The notes under the pieces were generated by a model. It ran no database searches, was not told where the DNA came from, and worked only from the letters and a program-made list of their open reading frames with translations. Positions 53,777 through 62,758 of a DNA stretch of 64,000 nt are shown piece after piece. Origin of the DNA: JAIBDK01 sp965261915 (lineage in GTDB: Bacteria; Pseudomonadota; Gammaproteobacteria; Arenicellales; Poriferihabitantaceae). The stretch spans positions 2,604,001 to 2,668,000 of the forward strand of contig CBDHDW010000013.1 of the NCBI GenBank assembly GCA_965261915.1, in the 5' to 3' direction. The position numbers were made by a program, and so were the translations under genes. Position 1 is the first letter of the stretch. The number at the start of each line of letters is the position of its first letter.

Positions 53777-55099
53777 ATGACTGAAATGACCCCAAGGGAA
53801 ATTGTCGAAGAGCTGGACAAACATATTGTCGGCCAGAAGGATGCCAAGCGTGCGGTGGCCATTGCGCTGCGAAATCGGTGGCGTCGGATGCAGGTTAAAG
53901 CTGAGTTACGCAGCGAAATAACCCCGAAAAATATCTTGATGATAGGACCTACTGGAGTAGGGAAAACTGAAATCGCACGGCGACTCGCGCGGTTGGCAAA
54001 TGCACCATTTATCAAAGTCGAGGCGACAAAATTTACGGAAGTAGGTTATGTTGGCCGAGAAGTGGATAGCATTGTTCGCGACCTAACGGATATGGCGTTA
54101 AAAATGACCCGCGAGCAGGAGATGAAAAAAGTCAGATCCCGAGCCGAAGATATTGCTGAGGAGTCGATCCTCGATATTCTTCTTCCTCCGGCAAGAGGAG
54201 AAGAGCAAAATGATGAGAGTGCCGGTCGTCAAAAATTCAGAAAAATGTTGCGCGAAGGCAAGCTTGACGATAAGGAGATTGAAATTGAACTTAACGCGCC
54301 CGATATTGGCGTCGAAATTATGGCGCCACCGGGAATGGAGGAGATGACGAATCAACTTCAGGGCATGTTTCAGAATATGGGAAGCCAGAAAACGACCACG
54401 CGTAAAGTTCGTGTAAGCGAAGGTTTAAAACTGTTTACAGAAGAGGAAGCCGGAAAACTGGTAAACGACGAGGAGATTAAAACTAGCGCACTACAAAACG
54501 TCGAACAGAATGGCATTGTCTTTCTGGACGAGATCGACAAGATAGTGGGCCGTTCATCTGAAGGTCACAGTGGGGCAGATATTTCAAGAGAAGGTGTGCA
54601 GCGGGATTTGCTGCCACTGGTTGAAGGCGCAACGGTCTCCACCAAATACGGCATGATCAAAACGGATCATATTTTATTTATTGCTTCTGGCGCGTTTCAG
54701 CTGGCGAAGCCGTCCGACCTGATTCCGGAGTTACAAGGGCGTTTACCCATCCGCGTGGAGTTGCGGGCTTTGACCAGTGAAGATTTTTGCCGCATTCTAA
54801 CGGAACCCGATGCTTCGCTGACCGAACAGTATACTGCGTTGATGGACACCGAGGGTGTGAAACTGGAATTTTCAGAAGAAGGCGTGCAGAGATTGGCGGA
54901 AGTGGCCTGGCTGGTTAACGAGCGAACTGAAAATATTGGAGCACGGCGACTGCATACGGTGATGGAACGGCTATTGGAGACGATTTCCTTTGAGGCTGCG
55001 GATAAATCTGGTGAGGTGGTTAGAGTCGATGTCGACTACGTCAATCAATACCTGAGTGATCTCGCAGAAGATCAGGATTTGTCTCGCTACATTCTCTAA
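53777..55099 (+). CDS. hslU: ATP-dependent protease ATPase subunit HslU
   Basis: A 440-residue AAA+ unfoldase that feeds proteins into HslV. MTPREIVEELDKHIVGQ starts the family core. Walker A is GPTGVGKTEIAR near residues 57-68, Walker B is GIVFLDEIDKI near 249, and the sensor region SGAFQLAKPSDLIPELQGR follows. The C-terminal DQDLSRYIL is the tail that inserts into HslV. The intermediate domain (about 110-230) is present. It is co-transcribed with hslV. Confidence 0.96.
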   Translation: MTEMTPREIVEELDKHIVGQKDAKRAVAIALRNRWRRMQVKAELRSEITPKNILMIGPTGVGKTEIARRLARLANAPFIKVEATKFTEVGYVGREVDSIVRDLTDMALKMTREQEMKKVRSRAEDIAEESILDILLPPARGEEQNDESAGRQKFRKMLREGKLDDKEIEIELNAPDIGVEIMAPPGMEEMTNQLQGMFQNMGSQKTTTRKVRVSEGLKLFTEEEAGKLVNDEEIKTSALQNVEQNGIVFLDEIDKIVGRSSEGHSGADISREGVQRDLLPLVEGATVSTKYGMIKTDHILFIASGAFQLAKPSDLIPELQGRLPIRVELRALTSEDFCRILTEPDASLTEQYTALMDTEGVKLEFSEEGVQRLAEVAWLVNERTENIGARRLHTVMERLLETISFEAADKSGEVVRVDVDYVNQYLSDLAEDQDLSRYIL

Positions 55100-55185
55100 A
55101 TCATCAGAAAAGCTGGAGTTGTACGGATTTTGTCAATGCTTAAGTATTGCCAGATTTGCAGACTGGCAGATGGATTGATTAGATC

Positions 55186-55917
55186 ATGCGATTGATCTCT
55201 GCACTGATGGCCATTTGTCGTATCAGCATTTTACTTATGCTAGTCATAGTCGGGCTATTAGCTGGCATGATCTCACCATTGATGCCGGCGCGGATGCATC
55301 GCCGGTGTATTAGAGTCTGGCACACAGCGGTTTTATCTATCCTCGGGATTCGGGTGCACGTCACCGGCGAAATTTTCAAGGCCGGGTCGCTGATCGTTTC
55401 GAATCACGTATCCTGGCTTGATATTTCTGTGCTTGGTTCGTCGCTGCCAACGATTTTTCTTGCAAAGCAGGAAATTTCAAGCTGGCCGGTTTTGGGTTTT
55501 GTCATACGTAAGGCAGGTACATTATTCATAGCGCGAGGGAAAGGAGCAAAACAGGCAATCAAACAAATTTCAGATGCCCTCGAACGCGAACTATCTGTGG
55601 TGATCTTTGCCGAGGGCAAAGCCAGTGAGGGGATTGATGTTGCCCGTTTTCAACCCAGATTGTTCCAGGCCGCTATTGATTCTGGGGCAGCCGTGCAGCC
55701 GATCGCATTACAATATCTGAATGCCGGGGGAGATGTAGATACGCGAGTAAGTTATTCCGGCAATTTAACGTTTTTACAAAGTCTCTGGCGCGTCAGTGTA
55801 TTGAGCGGAATTTCCGTGACGATGACGATATTACCGGCTTACGAAGCCAGTGAAAATCGGGAGAAGATAAGCAAACGGGCTGAAGAAGTGATTAGAAAAG
55901 CCGTTATTTCCACTTAA
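55186..55917 (+). CDS. Lysophospholipid acyltransferase, PlsC-like
   Basis: A 243-residue membrane-bound acyltransferase. The catalytic NHVSWLDI (H-x4-D) lies near residue 73 and the second motif appears as FAEGKASEG in place of the usual PEGTRS. One or two N-terminal hydrophobic helices anchor it. It may acylate lysophosphatidic acid or an ornithine-lipid precursor; the variant second motif leaves this open. It begins 87 bases after hslU. The space holds no clear terminator, so shared transcription is possible. Confidence 0.83.
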   Translation: MRLISALMAICRISILLMLVIVGLLAGMISPLMPARMHRRCIRVWHTAVLSILGIRVHVTGEIFKAGSLIVSNHVSWLDISVLGSSLPTIFLAKQEISSWPVLGFVIRKAGTLFIARGKGAKQAIKQISDALERELSVVIFAEGKASEGIDVARFQPRLFQAAIDSGAAVQPIALQYLNAGGDVDTRVSYSGNLTFLQSLWRVSVLSGISVTMTILPAYEASENREKISKRAEEVIRKAVIST

Positions 55918-56027
55918 ATGCGTCTAAATGTGTTTAAAGTTCGGAAAGAAATTGAAAAATTGGTGTTCGGTAAGTCAATCGACTATAAATACAAAATATT
56001 ACAGTTGAGTTAGAACTTTTCAAAATA

Positions 56028-56054
56028 TTAGCACTCCAAGGTCTCGAGTGCTAA
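56028..56054 (+). promoter_or_regulatory. Perfect CIRCE operator (HrcA site) upstream of rpoH
   Basis: TTAGCACTC (56028-56036), a nine-base spacer and GAGTGCTAA (56046-56054) form the exact CIRCE inverted repeat bound by the heat-shock repressor HrcA. It ends 40 bases before the rpoH ATG. Candidate promoter hexamers overlap it: TTAGCA (56028-56033) and TAAAAT (56052-56057), 18 bases apart. Repressor binding would then block RNA polymerase. A perfect 9+9 match by chance is very unlikely, so the site is well supported; binding itself is not shown. Confidence 0.88.
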
Positions 56055-56094
56055 AATACGATGCCATATTAACTTCAGGAGTAATTACATAAAC

Positions 56095-56955
56095 ATGACT
56101 GCGACCTTACCGATGCCTATCGAATTGTCTTCTGCTGACAACCTGACCGCTTATATGCGAGCGGTAAATGCGGCGCCGATTCTTTCTGCGGAAAGAGAGT
56201 ACGAACTTGCAACCCGGTTCCAGCAAGATGAGGATATTGAAGCAGCAAGAGAACTGGTTTTGTCACACCTGCGTCACGTTGTAAAAGTGGCTCGGGGGTT
56301 TATGGGTTATGGTTTGCCGCTAACTGATCTCATCCAGGAAGGCAGCATTGGTTTAATGAAAGCGGTGAAACGATTCGATCCAACGCGTGATGTTCGGCTG
56401 GTATCTTTCGCGGTACACTGGATTCGTGCAGAAATTTATGACTATGTGCTGCGGAACTGGCGCATGGTTAAAGTTGCGACCACCAAGGCGCAAAGGAAAC
56501 TGTTTTTTAATCTTCGTAAATCGCGTGTACGTCTTGGCTGGATGAATGATGATGAAGTTGAACAGCTTGCCGCGAACCTTGATGTCGATCGCGGTGTGGT
56601 GCGTGAAATGGAGTCTCGTTTAAGCAGCAACGATGTCGCGTTTGATGCCCTGGTTGATCAGGATGATGACGAAAGTTATCTTGCGCCTTCCCAGCACCTT
56701 GGCGATAGTCGATTTGATCCGGAGATTGTCGTTGCCAATGATCAAAAAGAAACGGAGCAGCGAGAGCAGCTCGCGTTGGCCTTAAGTGAGCTCGATGAGC
56801 GAAGCAAGGATATCGTTACGCGTCGTTGGTTGGGTGATGACAAGCCAACGCTGCATGATTTAGCGGATGAGTATGGTGTCTCTGCTGAGCGAATTCGCCA
56901 GATTGAGAAACGTGCGATGGACAAAATGAAGAACCTGATCACCATAAACGCATAA
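56095..56955 (+). CDS. rpoH: RNA polymerase heat-shock sigma factor, sigma-32
   Basis: A 286-residue sigma-70 family factor. Region 2 has LVLSHLRHVVKVARGFMGYG, DLIQEGSIGLMKAVKRFDP and the SFAVHWIRAEIYDYVLRNWR promoter-melting segment. The RpoH box QRKLFFNLRK follows. The C-terminal helix-turn-helix is LADEYGVSAERIRQIEKRAM. It directs transcription of chaperones and proteases, such as hslVU nearby. The ATG at 56095 has AGGAG 13 bases upstream, a long spacing. A CIRCE site lies in its promoter region. Confidence 0.97.
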   Translation: MTATLPMPIELSSADNLTAYMRAVNAAPILSAEREYELATRFQQDEDIEAARELVLSHLRHVVKVARGFMGYGLPLTDLIQEGSIGLMKAVKRFDPTRDVRLVSFAVHWIRAEIYDYVLRNWRMVKVATTKAQRKLFFNLRKSRVRLGWMNDDEVEQLAANLDVDRGVVREMESRLSSNDVAFDALVDQDDDESYLAPSQHLGDSRFDPEIVVANDQKETEQREQLALALSELDERSKDIVTRRWLGDDKPTLHDLADEYGVSAERIRQIEKRAMDKMKNLITINA

Positions 56956-56978
56956 TGTTTCATAAACAGGTTCAAAAT

Positions 56979-57006
56979 AAAAAGCCCGGTCTAGCCGGGC
57001 TTTTTT
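56979..57006. terminator. Bidirectional intrinsic terminator between rpoH and the PBP1A gene
   Basis: AAAAAGCCCGG, a five-base loop and CCGGGCTTTTTT form a strong hairpin with a T-run on both strands. It lies 24 bases after rpoH and 55 bases from the end of the convergent PBP1A gene. It should end transcripts from both sides. Confidence 0.92.
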
Positions 57007-57060
57007 ACGGGTGGCGGATATGGACTGGTCTGCTGATTTAAATCTGGACAACTGGTGTCA

Positions 57061-59541
57061 CTAGAATAACGACTCATTGACAGTGTCATCGCTGGACTGT
57101 GACGGGTCTGCACTATCGGTATCATTTGTGCTGGTAGTGTTCACTATGTTATTCGGTTCGGTACCGATAAGAAAGTATTCTGTGTATCCATCAGGATCTT
57201 CAACACTCGTTACCTCTGTACTGTCCTTGTTAATGAATCGTGTTGTAATATTCTCTGGTATAAATTCCGCTTTTTGCGGATAATCCTGAAGCACTCTGCC
57301 CATAAAATCGACCCATATTGGTAATGCAGCGGAAGCCCCGGATTCTCTCCGGCCAAGATGGGAAGGTTCGTCAAAACCGACAAACACCGTGGTGTTAACG
57401 TCAGGATTAAATCCAGAAAACCAGGCGTCACGAAAATCGTTTGTTGTACCGGTTTTTCCGGCGAGATCAGAACGGCCGAGCGCAAGCGCCCGCCTGCCAG
57501 TACCGCTGAGTATGACCTGCTTAAGAATACTTTGCGTTAGGAAGGCGTTTTGCGGAGAGATAGCAAGCTCATTTCCCTGAAGTTCTATTGACGCATTTAA
57601 TGGCTCGCTGTCGTCACCTGCGTTTGTAGAATCATCGTCGGTATCGGACTGTTCTACTGCCACGGAATCATTGATCAGTATCTCACTGTCACAGGGCTCA
57701 CAGTTTTCTGGCGGCAGTAAAATTTCTGTGCCATCGGCGTCGGTAATGCGTTCGATAAGGTACGGTTGTATGGCATAGCCGCCGTTTGCCAACACCGCAA
57801 AACTGGAAGCGAGTTCGAGTGGCGTGACCGCTATACTGCCTAGTGCCAATGAAAGACTGTGCGGGAGCGCATCTGGATCGAAACCAAATTTAGCAAGATG
57901 ATCAATGGTATTCTCGATTCCAATGGCGCGAAGCAGTCTGACAGATACCAGATTCAGCGATAGACTGAGTGCTTTTCGCAGCCGGGTAGGGCCGAAAAAC
58001 TTTTTGCTGTAGTTCTGTGGGCGCCAAATACCTTCCAGCTCATCTTCGATAACAATGGGTGCGGCACTGACAAGACTGGAAGGCGTAAAACCATTATCCA
58101 GTGCGGCGGAATAAATGAAGGGTTTGATATTGGATCCTGGTTGCCGCTTTGCCTGTGTTGCACGATTAAACTTGCTCAGGTAGTAATCGAAACCGCCGGT
58201 CAAAGCGAGTATTGCGCCGCTGTGTGAGTCTAGGCTAACCAGCGCCCCAGATACTTCAGGCAGTTGCGACAGAGCCCATTCTGAGTCCGTAATTTGCCTT
58301 AGATAAACAACGTCTCCCGGTTCCAATACTTCGGCAACCGCAGTCAGCTCAGGTCCGAGGCTGTTGGGGGCGTTGTATTTTCGCGCCCACCTGATATTTT
58401 CCCAGGTGATCGTTACTTGTTGTAAATTTTGCATGACAGCAACGAAGGATTGTTCTTCGACTTCTGTAACAATACCGGGGGCCAGTTCTTTGCTTGACGG
58501 ATAGGCTTGCAGAATAGTGTCTGTTTGCTCAATATCAGTCGGCTCAAGCGAAGGCAGATCGACTTTGCCAATCTCGCCCTTGAAACCGTGTCGAACATCA
58601 TAAGCAAGTAAACCAGATCGCAGCGCCTGATTTGCTTTTTTCTGGTATTCACTATTTATCGTCAAGGTGACGTTTAGACCTTTTTCGTAAACGCGTTCGC
58701 CGAACCGATCGAATAAAATTTGCCGTGCCATTTCAGATACATAAGGGGCCTGAAAATCCAGACCTGCACTGTGGCGGCGCGCTGTAATTGGCGCATGCTG
58801 TGCATTCTCATAGCTATAGCCATCAATTCGACCAAGTTCGTGCAAGCGTTTTAATACATAATCCCTTCTGTGTTTGGCTTTCTCCGGATTGGATATCGGA
58901 TTATCGCGGGAAGGTGCTTTCGGTAAACCGGCAAGCATGGCGATTTGCGGTACGCTCAGATTTCCGAGCTTTTCGCCGTAATACACCTGAGCGGCGGCAG
59001 CAAAACCATAAGATCGGTGACCGAGAAAAATTTTGTTGAGGTATAGCTCAAGTATTTCATCTTTTGTCAGTGTTCGTTCTATATTAAACGCCAGCAATAT
59101 CTCCTTGAGTTTGCGCGTGTAAGTTTTTTCCGGATTAAGAAAGAAGTTACGTGCAACCTGCATGGTAATGGTGCTCGCGCCCTGGGCTTTGGATTTATTG
59201 GCTATATTGCTAATGGCAGCTCGCACCAGGCCTGGGAAATCCACCCCGGTATGATGGTAAAACCGGTCGTCTTCCGTGGCCAGTATAGCGTCAACCAGCA
59301 ACGGCGGTGCCTGATCCAGCGAAACCGCTATGCGCCGTTCGTTGCCATACTCGGCAATGAGCTTTTCATCGGCGCTGTAAATCCGGAGCGGGATGTTTAA
59401 TGGAATCTGTTTAATCTCTTCCACGGTGGGTAGAGTTGGTAACAACGATGCTGAATAGATTGCCAGGCCAACGCCCATGGATATCGCGAAAACGAATCCA
59501 ATAGAAATGACTTTCAGCAAAATTTTTAGTAAAAATCTCAT
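57061..59541 (-). CDS. mrcA: Penicillin-binding protein 1A
   Basis: An 826-residue class A PBP that polymerises and cross-links peptidoglycan. An N-terminal membrane helix is followed by the transglycosylase domain with ATEDDRFYHHTGVD and ARNFFLNPEKTYTRKLKE. The transpeptidase has the SxxK motif in GSNIKPFIYSAALDNG, SxN in SLSLNLVSVRL and KTG in AGKTGTTNDFRDAWFSG. An OB-like insert lies between the domains. The C-terminal tail is rich in Asp, Ser and Thr. It is divergent from pilM, the usual order in gammaproteobacteria. Confidence 0.95.
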   Translation of the reverse strand: MRFLLKILLKVISIGFVFAISMGVGLAIYSASLLPTLPTVEEIKQIPLNIPLRIYSADEKLIAEYGNERRIAVSLDQAPPLLVDAILATEDDRFYHHTGVDFPGLVRAAISNIANKSKAQGASTITMQVARNFFLNPEKTYTRKLKEILLAFNIERTLTKDEILELYLNKIFLGHRSYGFAAAAQVYYGEKLGNLSVPQIAMLAGLPKAPSRDNPISNPEKAKHRRDYVLKRLHELGRIDGYSYENAQHAPITARRHSAGLDFQAPYVSEMARQILFDRFGERVYEKGLNVTLTINSEYQKKANQALRSGLLAYDVRHGFKGEIGKVDLPSLEPTDIEQTDTILQAYPSSKELAPGIVTEVEEQSFVAVMQNLQQVTITWENIRWARKYNAPNSLGPELTAVAEVLEPGDVVYLRQITDSEWALSQLPEVSGALVSLDSHSGAILALTGGFDYYLSKFNRATQAKRQPGSNIKPFIYSAALDNGFTPSSLVSAAPIVIEDELEGIWRPQNYSKKFFGPTRLRKALSLSLNLVSVRLLRAIGIENTIDHLAKFGFDPDALPHSLSLALGSIAVTPLELASSFAVLANGGYAIQPYLIERITDADGTEILLPPENCEPCDSEILINDSVAVEQSDTDDDSTNAGDDSEPLNASIELQGNELAISPQNAFLTQSILKQVILSGTGRRALALGRSDLAGKTGTTNDFRDAWFSGFNPDVNTTVFVGFDEPSHLGRRESGASAALPIWVDFMGRVLQDYPQKAEFIPENITTRFINKDSTEVTSVEDPDGYTEYFLIGTEPNNIVNTTSTNDTDSADPSQSSDDTVNESLF

Positions 59542-59714
59542 GTACTAAGGGAAGAACTAGGGTTAAACACGTGATATAAAGCTGGTTTTTCTAATCAAAG
59601 TACGCAAATCGCTTTCACAATGCACATTCAAGCGGTTATTATAGCCTTAATTAGGCAGGGGCTGCTGAGACAGATGCATCGGCTTGGATGAAAAATTGCC
59701 AGGCGAGATTAAGT

Positions 59715-59744
59715 TTGTCAGAGATTCAAAAATTATCGTATTGT
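59715..59744 (+). promoter_or_regulatory. Candidate promoter for pilMNOP
   Basis: TTGTCA (59715-59720) and TATTGT (59739-59744), 18 bases apart, lie 64 bases before the pilM start. Match to the sigma-70 consensus is moderate (five and four of six). No other good pair is seen in this 266-base divergent region, which otherwise shows no gene. Confidence 0.35.
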
Positions 59745-59807
59745 TATGGTTTCGATATCATTCTCAAAAGCAACAAAACCAGTTAGTTAGTATTTTGGGG
59801 GATCAGA

Positions 59808-60869
59808 TTGCTATTTTCAAAATCAAATCGCGGACGAATGCTCGGCATTGACCTGGGTACAACCTCCGTCAAGGTGCTCGAATTTTCAAGATCCGGACGG
59901 TCACTTGTCGCGGAACGATATGGTTATGAGCCGTTGATGCCAGGGGTCATTGTTGATCATAAAATCAAGGATATTGACGCAGTTGCAACATCGCTTCGAA
60001 GGGCGGTGAAAAAATCCGGCTCCAAGGCGAAACGCGGTGCAGTATGCGTCCCCTCAGGAAATGCCATTACCGAACTTATTTCAATTCAGGCCGATCTTGA
60101 TGAAAGGGAGCTTGAGTCACTGGTTGAGATGGAAGCCGACCGTGTTGCTCCTTACGCGCTTGACGAAGTAAATATCGACTTTATGCGGCTTGGTAAATCA
60201 ACCCAGAACCCTGGCGAAGATGATGTGCAAATTGTGGTGTGCAGAAAAACGGTGGTAGAAGATTTGGTTGCCGTTCTCGAAGAAGTGGATATTGAACCTG
60301 CCATTATTGATGTTGACACGTTTGCTTTTGGTCGGGTTCACGCATTGGTAAATCAGGGGCTGGTTGGTGCGGGCGCAAGAAGGACCGGTGCATTAATTGA
60401 TTTTGGTTCGCATGCCAGTCGCTTTATGGTGTTTCATAATAACCAAATGGTTTACAACCGCGACACACCGTTTAGTGGTCGGCAGTTAATCGATGCGATT
60501 AACCAGAAATACGAAATACCCCACGATGAGGCGATGATAGCGCTGCGCAAAGGAGACTTGCCGGAGAGTTTTAAAACAGCCGTTTTAAAGCCTTATGTCA
60601 AATCTTTGATCCACGAGGTATTGCGGTCACTGCAGTTTTTTTACTCTTCAAGCACCTATAATTCGATCAATGAGTTGTTGGTAACTGGCGGTTGCGCACA
60701 TATCGGCAATATAGAAAAAATCATTGAAAAGCGAATAGAAATTCCCACTGCAATTTTGAATCCTTTTGCCGCTGCTCGTATTGGATCAAAAATCGACAAG
60801 GATCGCTTTCGAAAAGATATTCCATCGCTGGCACTTGCCAGTGGATTGGCTATGCGAGGTGTCGAATGA
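59808..60869 (+). CDS. pilM: Type IV pilus assembly protein PilM
   Basis: A 353-residue actin-like ATPase of the inner-membrane pilus alignment complex. The phosphate-binding loop GIDLGTTSVKVLEFSRSG starts near residue 13. IDFGSHASRFMVFHNNQM and LLVTGGCAHIGN are the later nucleotide-binding motifs. PilM binds the short cytoplasmic tail of PilN. The start is a TTG with a strong GGGGGA ribosome site. Its stop overlaps the ATG of pilN by four bases. Confidence 0.95.
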   Translation: MLFSKSNRGRMLGIDLGTTSVKVLEFSRSGRSLVAERYGYEPLMPGVIVDHKIKDIDAVATSLRRAVKKSGSKAKRGAVCVPSGNAITELISIQADLDERELESLVEMEADRVAPYALDEVNIDFMRLGKSTQNPGEDDVQIVVCRKTVVEDLVAVLEEVDIEPAIIDVDTFAFGRVHALVNQGLVGAGARRTGALIDFGSHASRFMVFHNNQMVYNRDTPFSGRQLIDAINQKYEIPHDEAMIALRKGDLPESFKTAVLKPYVKSLIHEVLRSLQFFYSSSTYNSINELLVTGGCAHIGNIEKIIEKRIEIPTAILNPFAAARIGSKIDKDRFRKDIPSLALASGLAMRGVE

Positions 60870-61465
60870 GTGGAATCAATCTACTGCCGTGGAGAGAAGA
60901 ACGCCGGATTGCCCGCGACCGGCAAATGCTAACCATTGCAATATTGATCTGGCTGACTTGTGGTGCCATGGTTTTCGGCGCTTTTCAGCACCTTGAAGCA
61001 CTTAAGAAAAACCAGAATCAGCGTAACAGTTATCTGACAACGGAAATCACAAAGCTCGACAAAAAAATCGAACAAATAAAGAAACTGCAAAGCCAAAAAG
61101 ACAACCTGATTTCGCGACTGCAAGTCATTCAGAATTTGCAGCGACAGCGCACCCAGGTGGTACGTATATTTGATGATATCGTGCGCAAGTTGCCAGATGG
61201 TGTTTATTTCGACACCATAAATAAAAAACAGCGGCAATTCAATTTTACCGGTACAGCACAATCAAACGCGCGGGTTTCCAATTTGATGGAAAGTTTGGCT
61301 GCGTCGAACTGGTTTCATGATCCAGATCTTAGTGTGATTAATGTAACGCCATCCAGCGGTGTAAGACTTAGCCAGTTTAACCTCGTGGTTTCGCAGCGAA
61401 AGGAGAAAAAGACTTCAAAGCCAAAACCCGGGAAAACTGAACCCAAGACAACGGAGGGGAGCTGA
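60866..61465 (+). CDS. pilN: Type IV pilus assembly protein PilN
   Basis: A 199-residue bitopic protein. The N-terminal INLLPWREERR motif (residues 4-14) is the PilM-binding peptide. One membrane helix (about 23-42) and a periplasmic coiled coil (45-95) follow, then a ferredoxin-like domain. The last 20 residues are rich in Lys and Pro. With PilO it forms the periplasmic bridge between the PilM ring and PilP. Confidence 0.95.
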   Translation: MSGINLLPWREERRIARDRQMLTIAILIWLTCGAMVFGAFQHLEALKKNQNQRNSYLTTEITKLDKKIEQIKKLQSQKDNLISRLQVIQNLQRQRTQVVRIFDDIVRKLPDGVYFDTINKKQRQFNFTGTAQSNARVSNLMESLAASNWFHDPDLSVINVTPSSGVRLSQFNLVVSQRKEKKTSKPKPGKTEPKTTEGS

Positions 61466-61467
61466 CG

Positions 61468-62106
61468 ATGATTGATTTTTCCGAAATACAGGATGTTGAT
61501 ATTCGTGACGTTACTACCTGGCCGATCTGGTTTAGGTGGGCCATTATAGGATTGATAGCGATTGGTGTGATGTTCGGCGGATATAAGTATTTTGTTGAGC
61601 AGCAACAAAAAATACTGGTTGAATTGGAGCGCGAGGAGAAACAACTCAGAAAAACGTTTCTGGAAAAGAAAGCGCTGGCGATTCATCTGCCAGCGTATAG
61701 CGCGCAGATAAATGAGATTCAGCATCGTTTTGGAGTTGTTTTGAAACAACTGCCAAACAAAACCGAAGTGCCTGCATTGCTAATCGATATTTCTCAGGCG
61801 GGGCTGGCAAGAGGGCTTAGATTCGAACAGTTCAAGCCAGCCAACAGTTCAAGCCAGCCAAAGTCCGAAGAGCCGAGCTTCTATCAACGTATGCCGATAT
61901 CAATTACGGTAACCGGCAAGTTTCATCAACTCGCTGAGTTTATCAGTGATCTTGCGGCGCTACCCCGAATCGTGACGGTAGGGAACCTGGTAATCAAACG
62001 CCAATCCAAATCACAATTGGTCATGAGCGCACAAATCTACACCTATCAGTATCTGCAAGACAACAATACCGGCGAAGCCGAAAAGAAAACCAGGGTACAA
62101 GGATGA
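61468..62106 (+). CDS. pilO: Type IV pilus assembly protein PilO
   Basis: A 212-residue bitopic partner of PilN. One membrane helix (about residues 24-44), a coiled coil (45-75) and the PilO domain with LPNKTEVPALLIDISQAGLARGL and LAALPRIVTVGNLVI. Between residues 120 and 138 a Ser/Pro/Gln-rich patch is encoded by a 17-base tandem duplication, yet the frame is correct on both sides. It starts two bases after pilN and overlaps pilP by four. Confidence 0.94.
   Translation: MIDFSEIQDVDIRDVTTWPIWFRWAIIGLIAIGVMFGGYKYFVEQQQKILVELEREEKQLRKTFLEKKALAIHLPAYSAQINEIQHRFGVVLKQLPNKTEVPALLIDISQAGLARGLRFEQFKPANSSSQPKSEEPSFYQRMPISITVTGKFHQLAEFISDLAALPRIVTVGNLVIKRQSKSQLVMSAQIYTYQYLQDNNTGEAEKKTRVQG
61826..61859. 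repeat. 17-base exact tandem duplication in pilO
   Basis: Two adjacent copies of AACAGTTCAAGCCAGCC (61826-61842 and 61843-61859). The unit is not a multiple of three, so the copies are read in different frames (NSSSQP versus EQFKPA). The gene still runs in the proper frame before and after. Confidence 0.85.
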
Positions 62107-62627
62107 TTAGGCTGGTTACATTGTGTCTGGTATTGCTGACCTTGGTAGGTTGTAACAAAATCAGTGGCGTCGAAGACTTAAAAAAATTTACAAAAGATGC
62201 ATACAAGGACAGAAAACCGCAGGTTGACCCGTTACCGACTTTGGAGCCGGTGCCGGTTTTTATCTACCAGGCATCTAACAAAAAGGACCCGTTTAATAAG
62301 AGTAATTTGCGCCAACAAACGGCAAAGCAAGTTGATACCGACGGTGGAGAAGCGGGTCCGGATTTAACTCGAAAAAAAGAACCGCTTGAAGCCTACCCCA
62401 CCGATGCCCTAAAACTCGTTGGGGTTATGGAGCATAATGGTATTAATTGGGCAATTATCATCGCTCCGGATAAAACGGTTCATCGCGTCACTGAAGGTAA
62501 TTACCTGGGGCGCAACCATGGTGAAATAGTACTGGTAAAGGGCGAACGCGTTTCCGTTCAGGGGTTGCAGAGAAATTCGGTTGGTAAGTGGGAGAAGAAA
62601 ACTGCTAAGCTTGTTTTTTCCGAATAA
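62103..62627 (+). CDS. pilP: Type IV pilus assembly lipoprotein PilP
   Basis: A 174-residue periplasmic lipoprotein. The signal sequence ends in the lipobox LVGC (Cys18). A flexible region holds DPFNKSNL, where PilNO bind, and the C-terminal PilP beta-domain starts at LKLVGVMEHNGINWAIIIAP and ends near QGLQRNSVGKWEKK. It links the PilMNO complex to the PilQ secretin. Confidence 0.94.
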   Translation: MIRLVTLCLVLLTLVGCNKISGVEDLKKFTKDAYKDRKPQVDPLPTLEPVPVFIYQASNKKDPFNKSNLRQQTAKQVDTDGGEAGPDLTRKKEPLEAYPTDALKLVGVMEHNGINWAIIIAPDKTVHRVTEGNYLGRNHGEIVLVKGERVSVQGLQRNSVGKWEKKTAKLVFSE

Positions 62628-62635
62628 TCATAGAG

Positions 62636-62665
62636 TTGTGTATCATATCTAAATAAGAATATAAT
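62636..62665 (+). promoter_or_regulatory. Candidate internal promoter before pilQ
   Basis: TTGTGT (62636-62641) and a perfect TATAAT (62660-62665), 18 bases apart, lie in the 131-base gap between pilP and pilQ. The -35 match is poor. The unusual gap inside a normally tight operon makes a separate pilQ promoter plausible. Confidence 0.35.
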
Positions 62666-62758
62666 CTGGGAAGCATCAAGAATGGGGACGTCGTCGAGTA
62701 CGGCGTATTAATGTTTGTTGAACAATAAAAAGATTGAGCTATCTGTGTGGCTGTGCCA

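Noticed and set aside
55148..55168. Six-base inverted repeat TGCCAG/CTGGCA after hslU, considered as a terminator
   Set aside because: The stem is short and has no T-run, so it is not enough to call a terminator.
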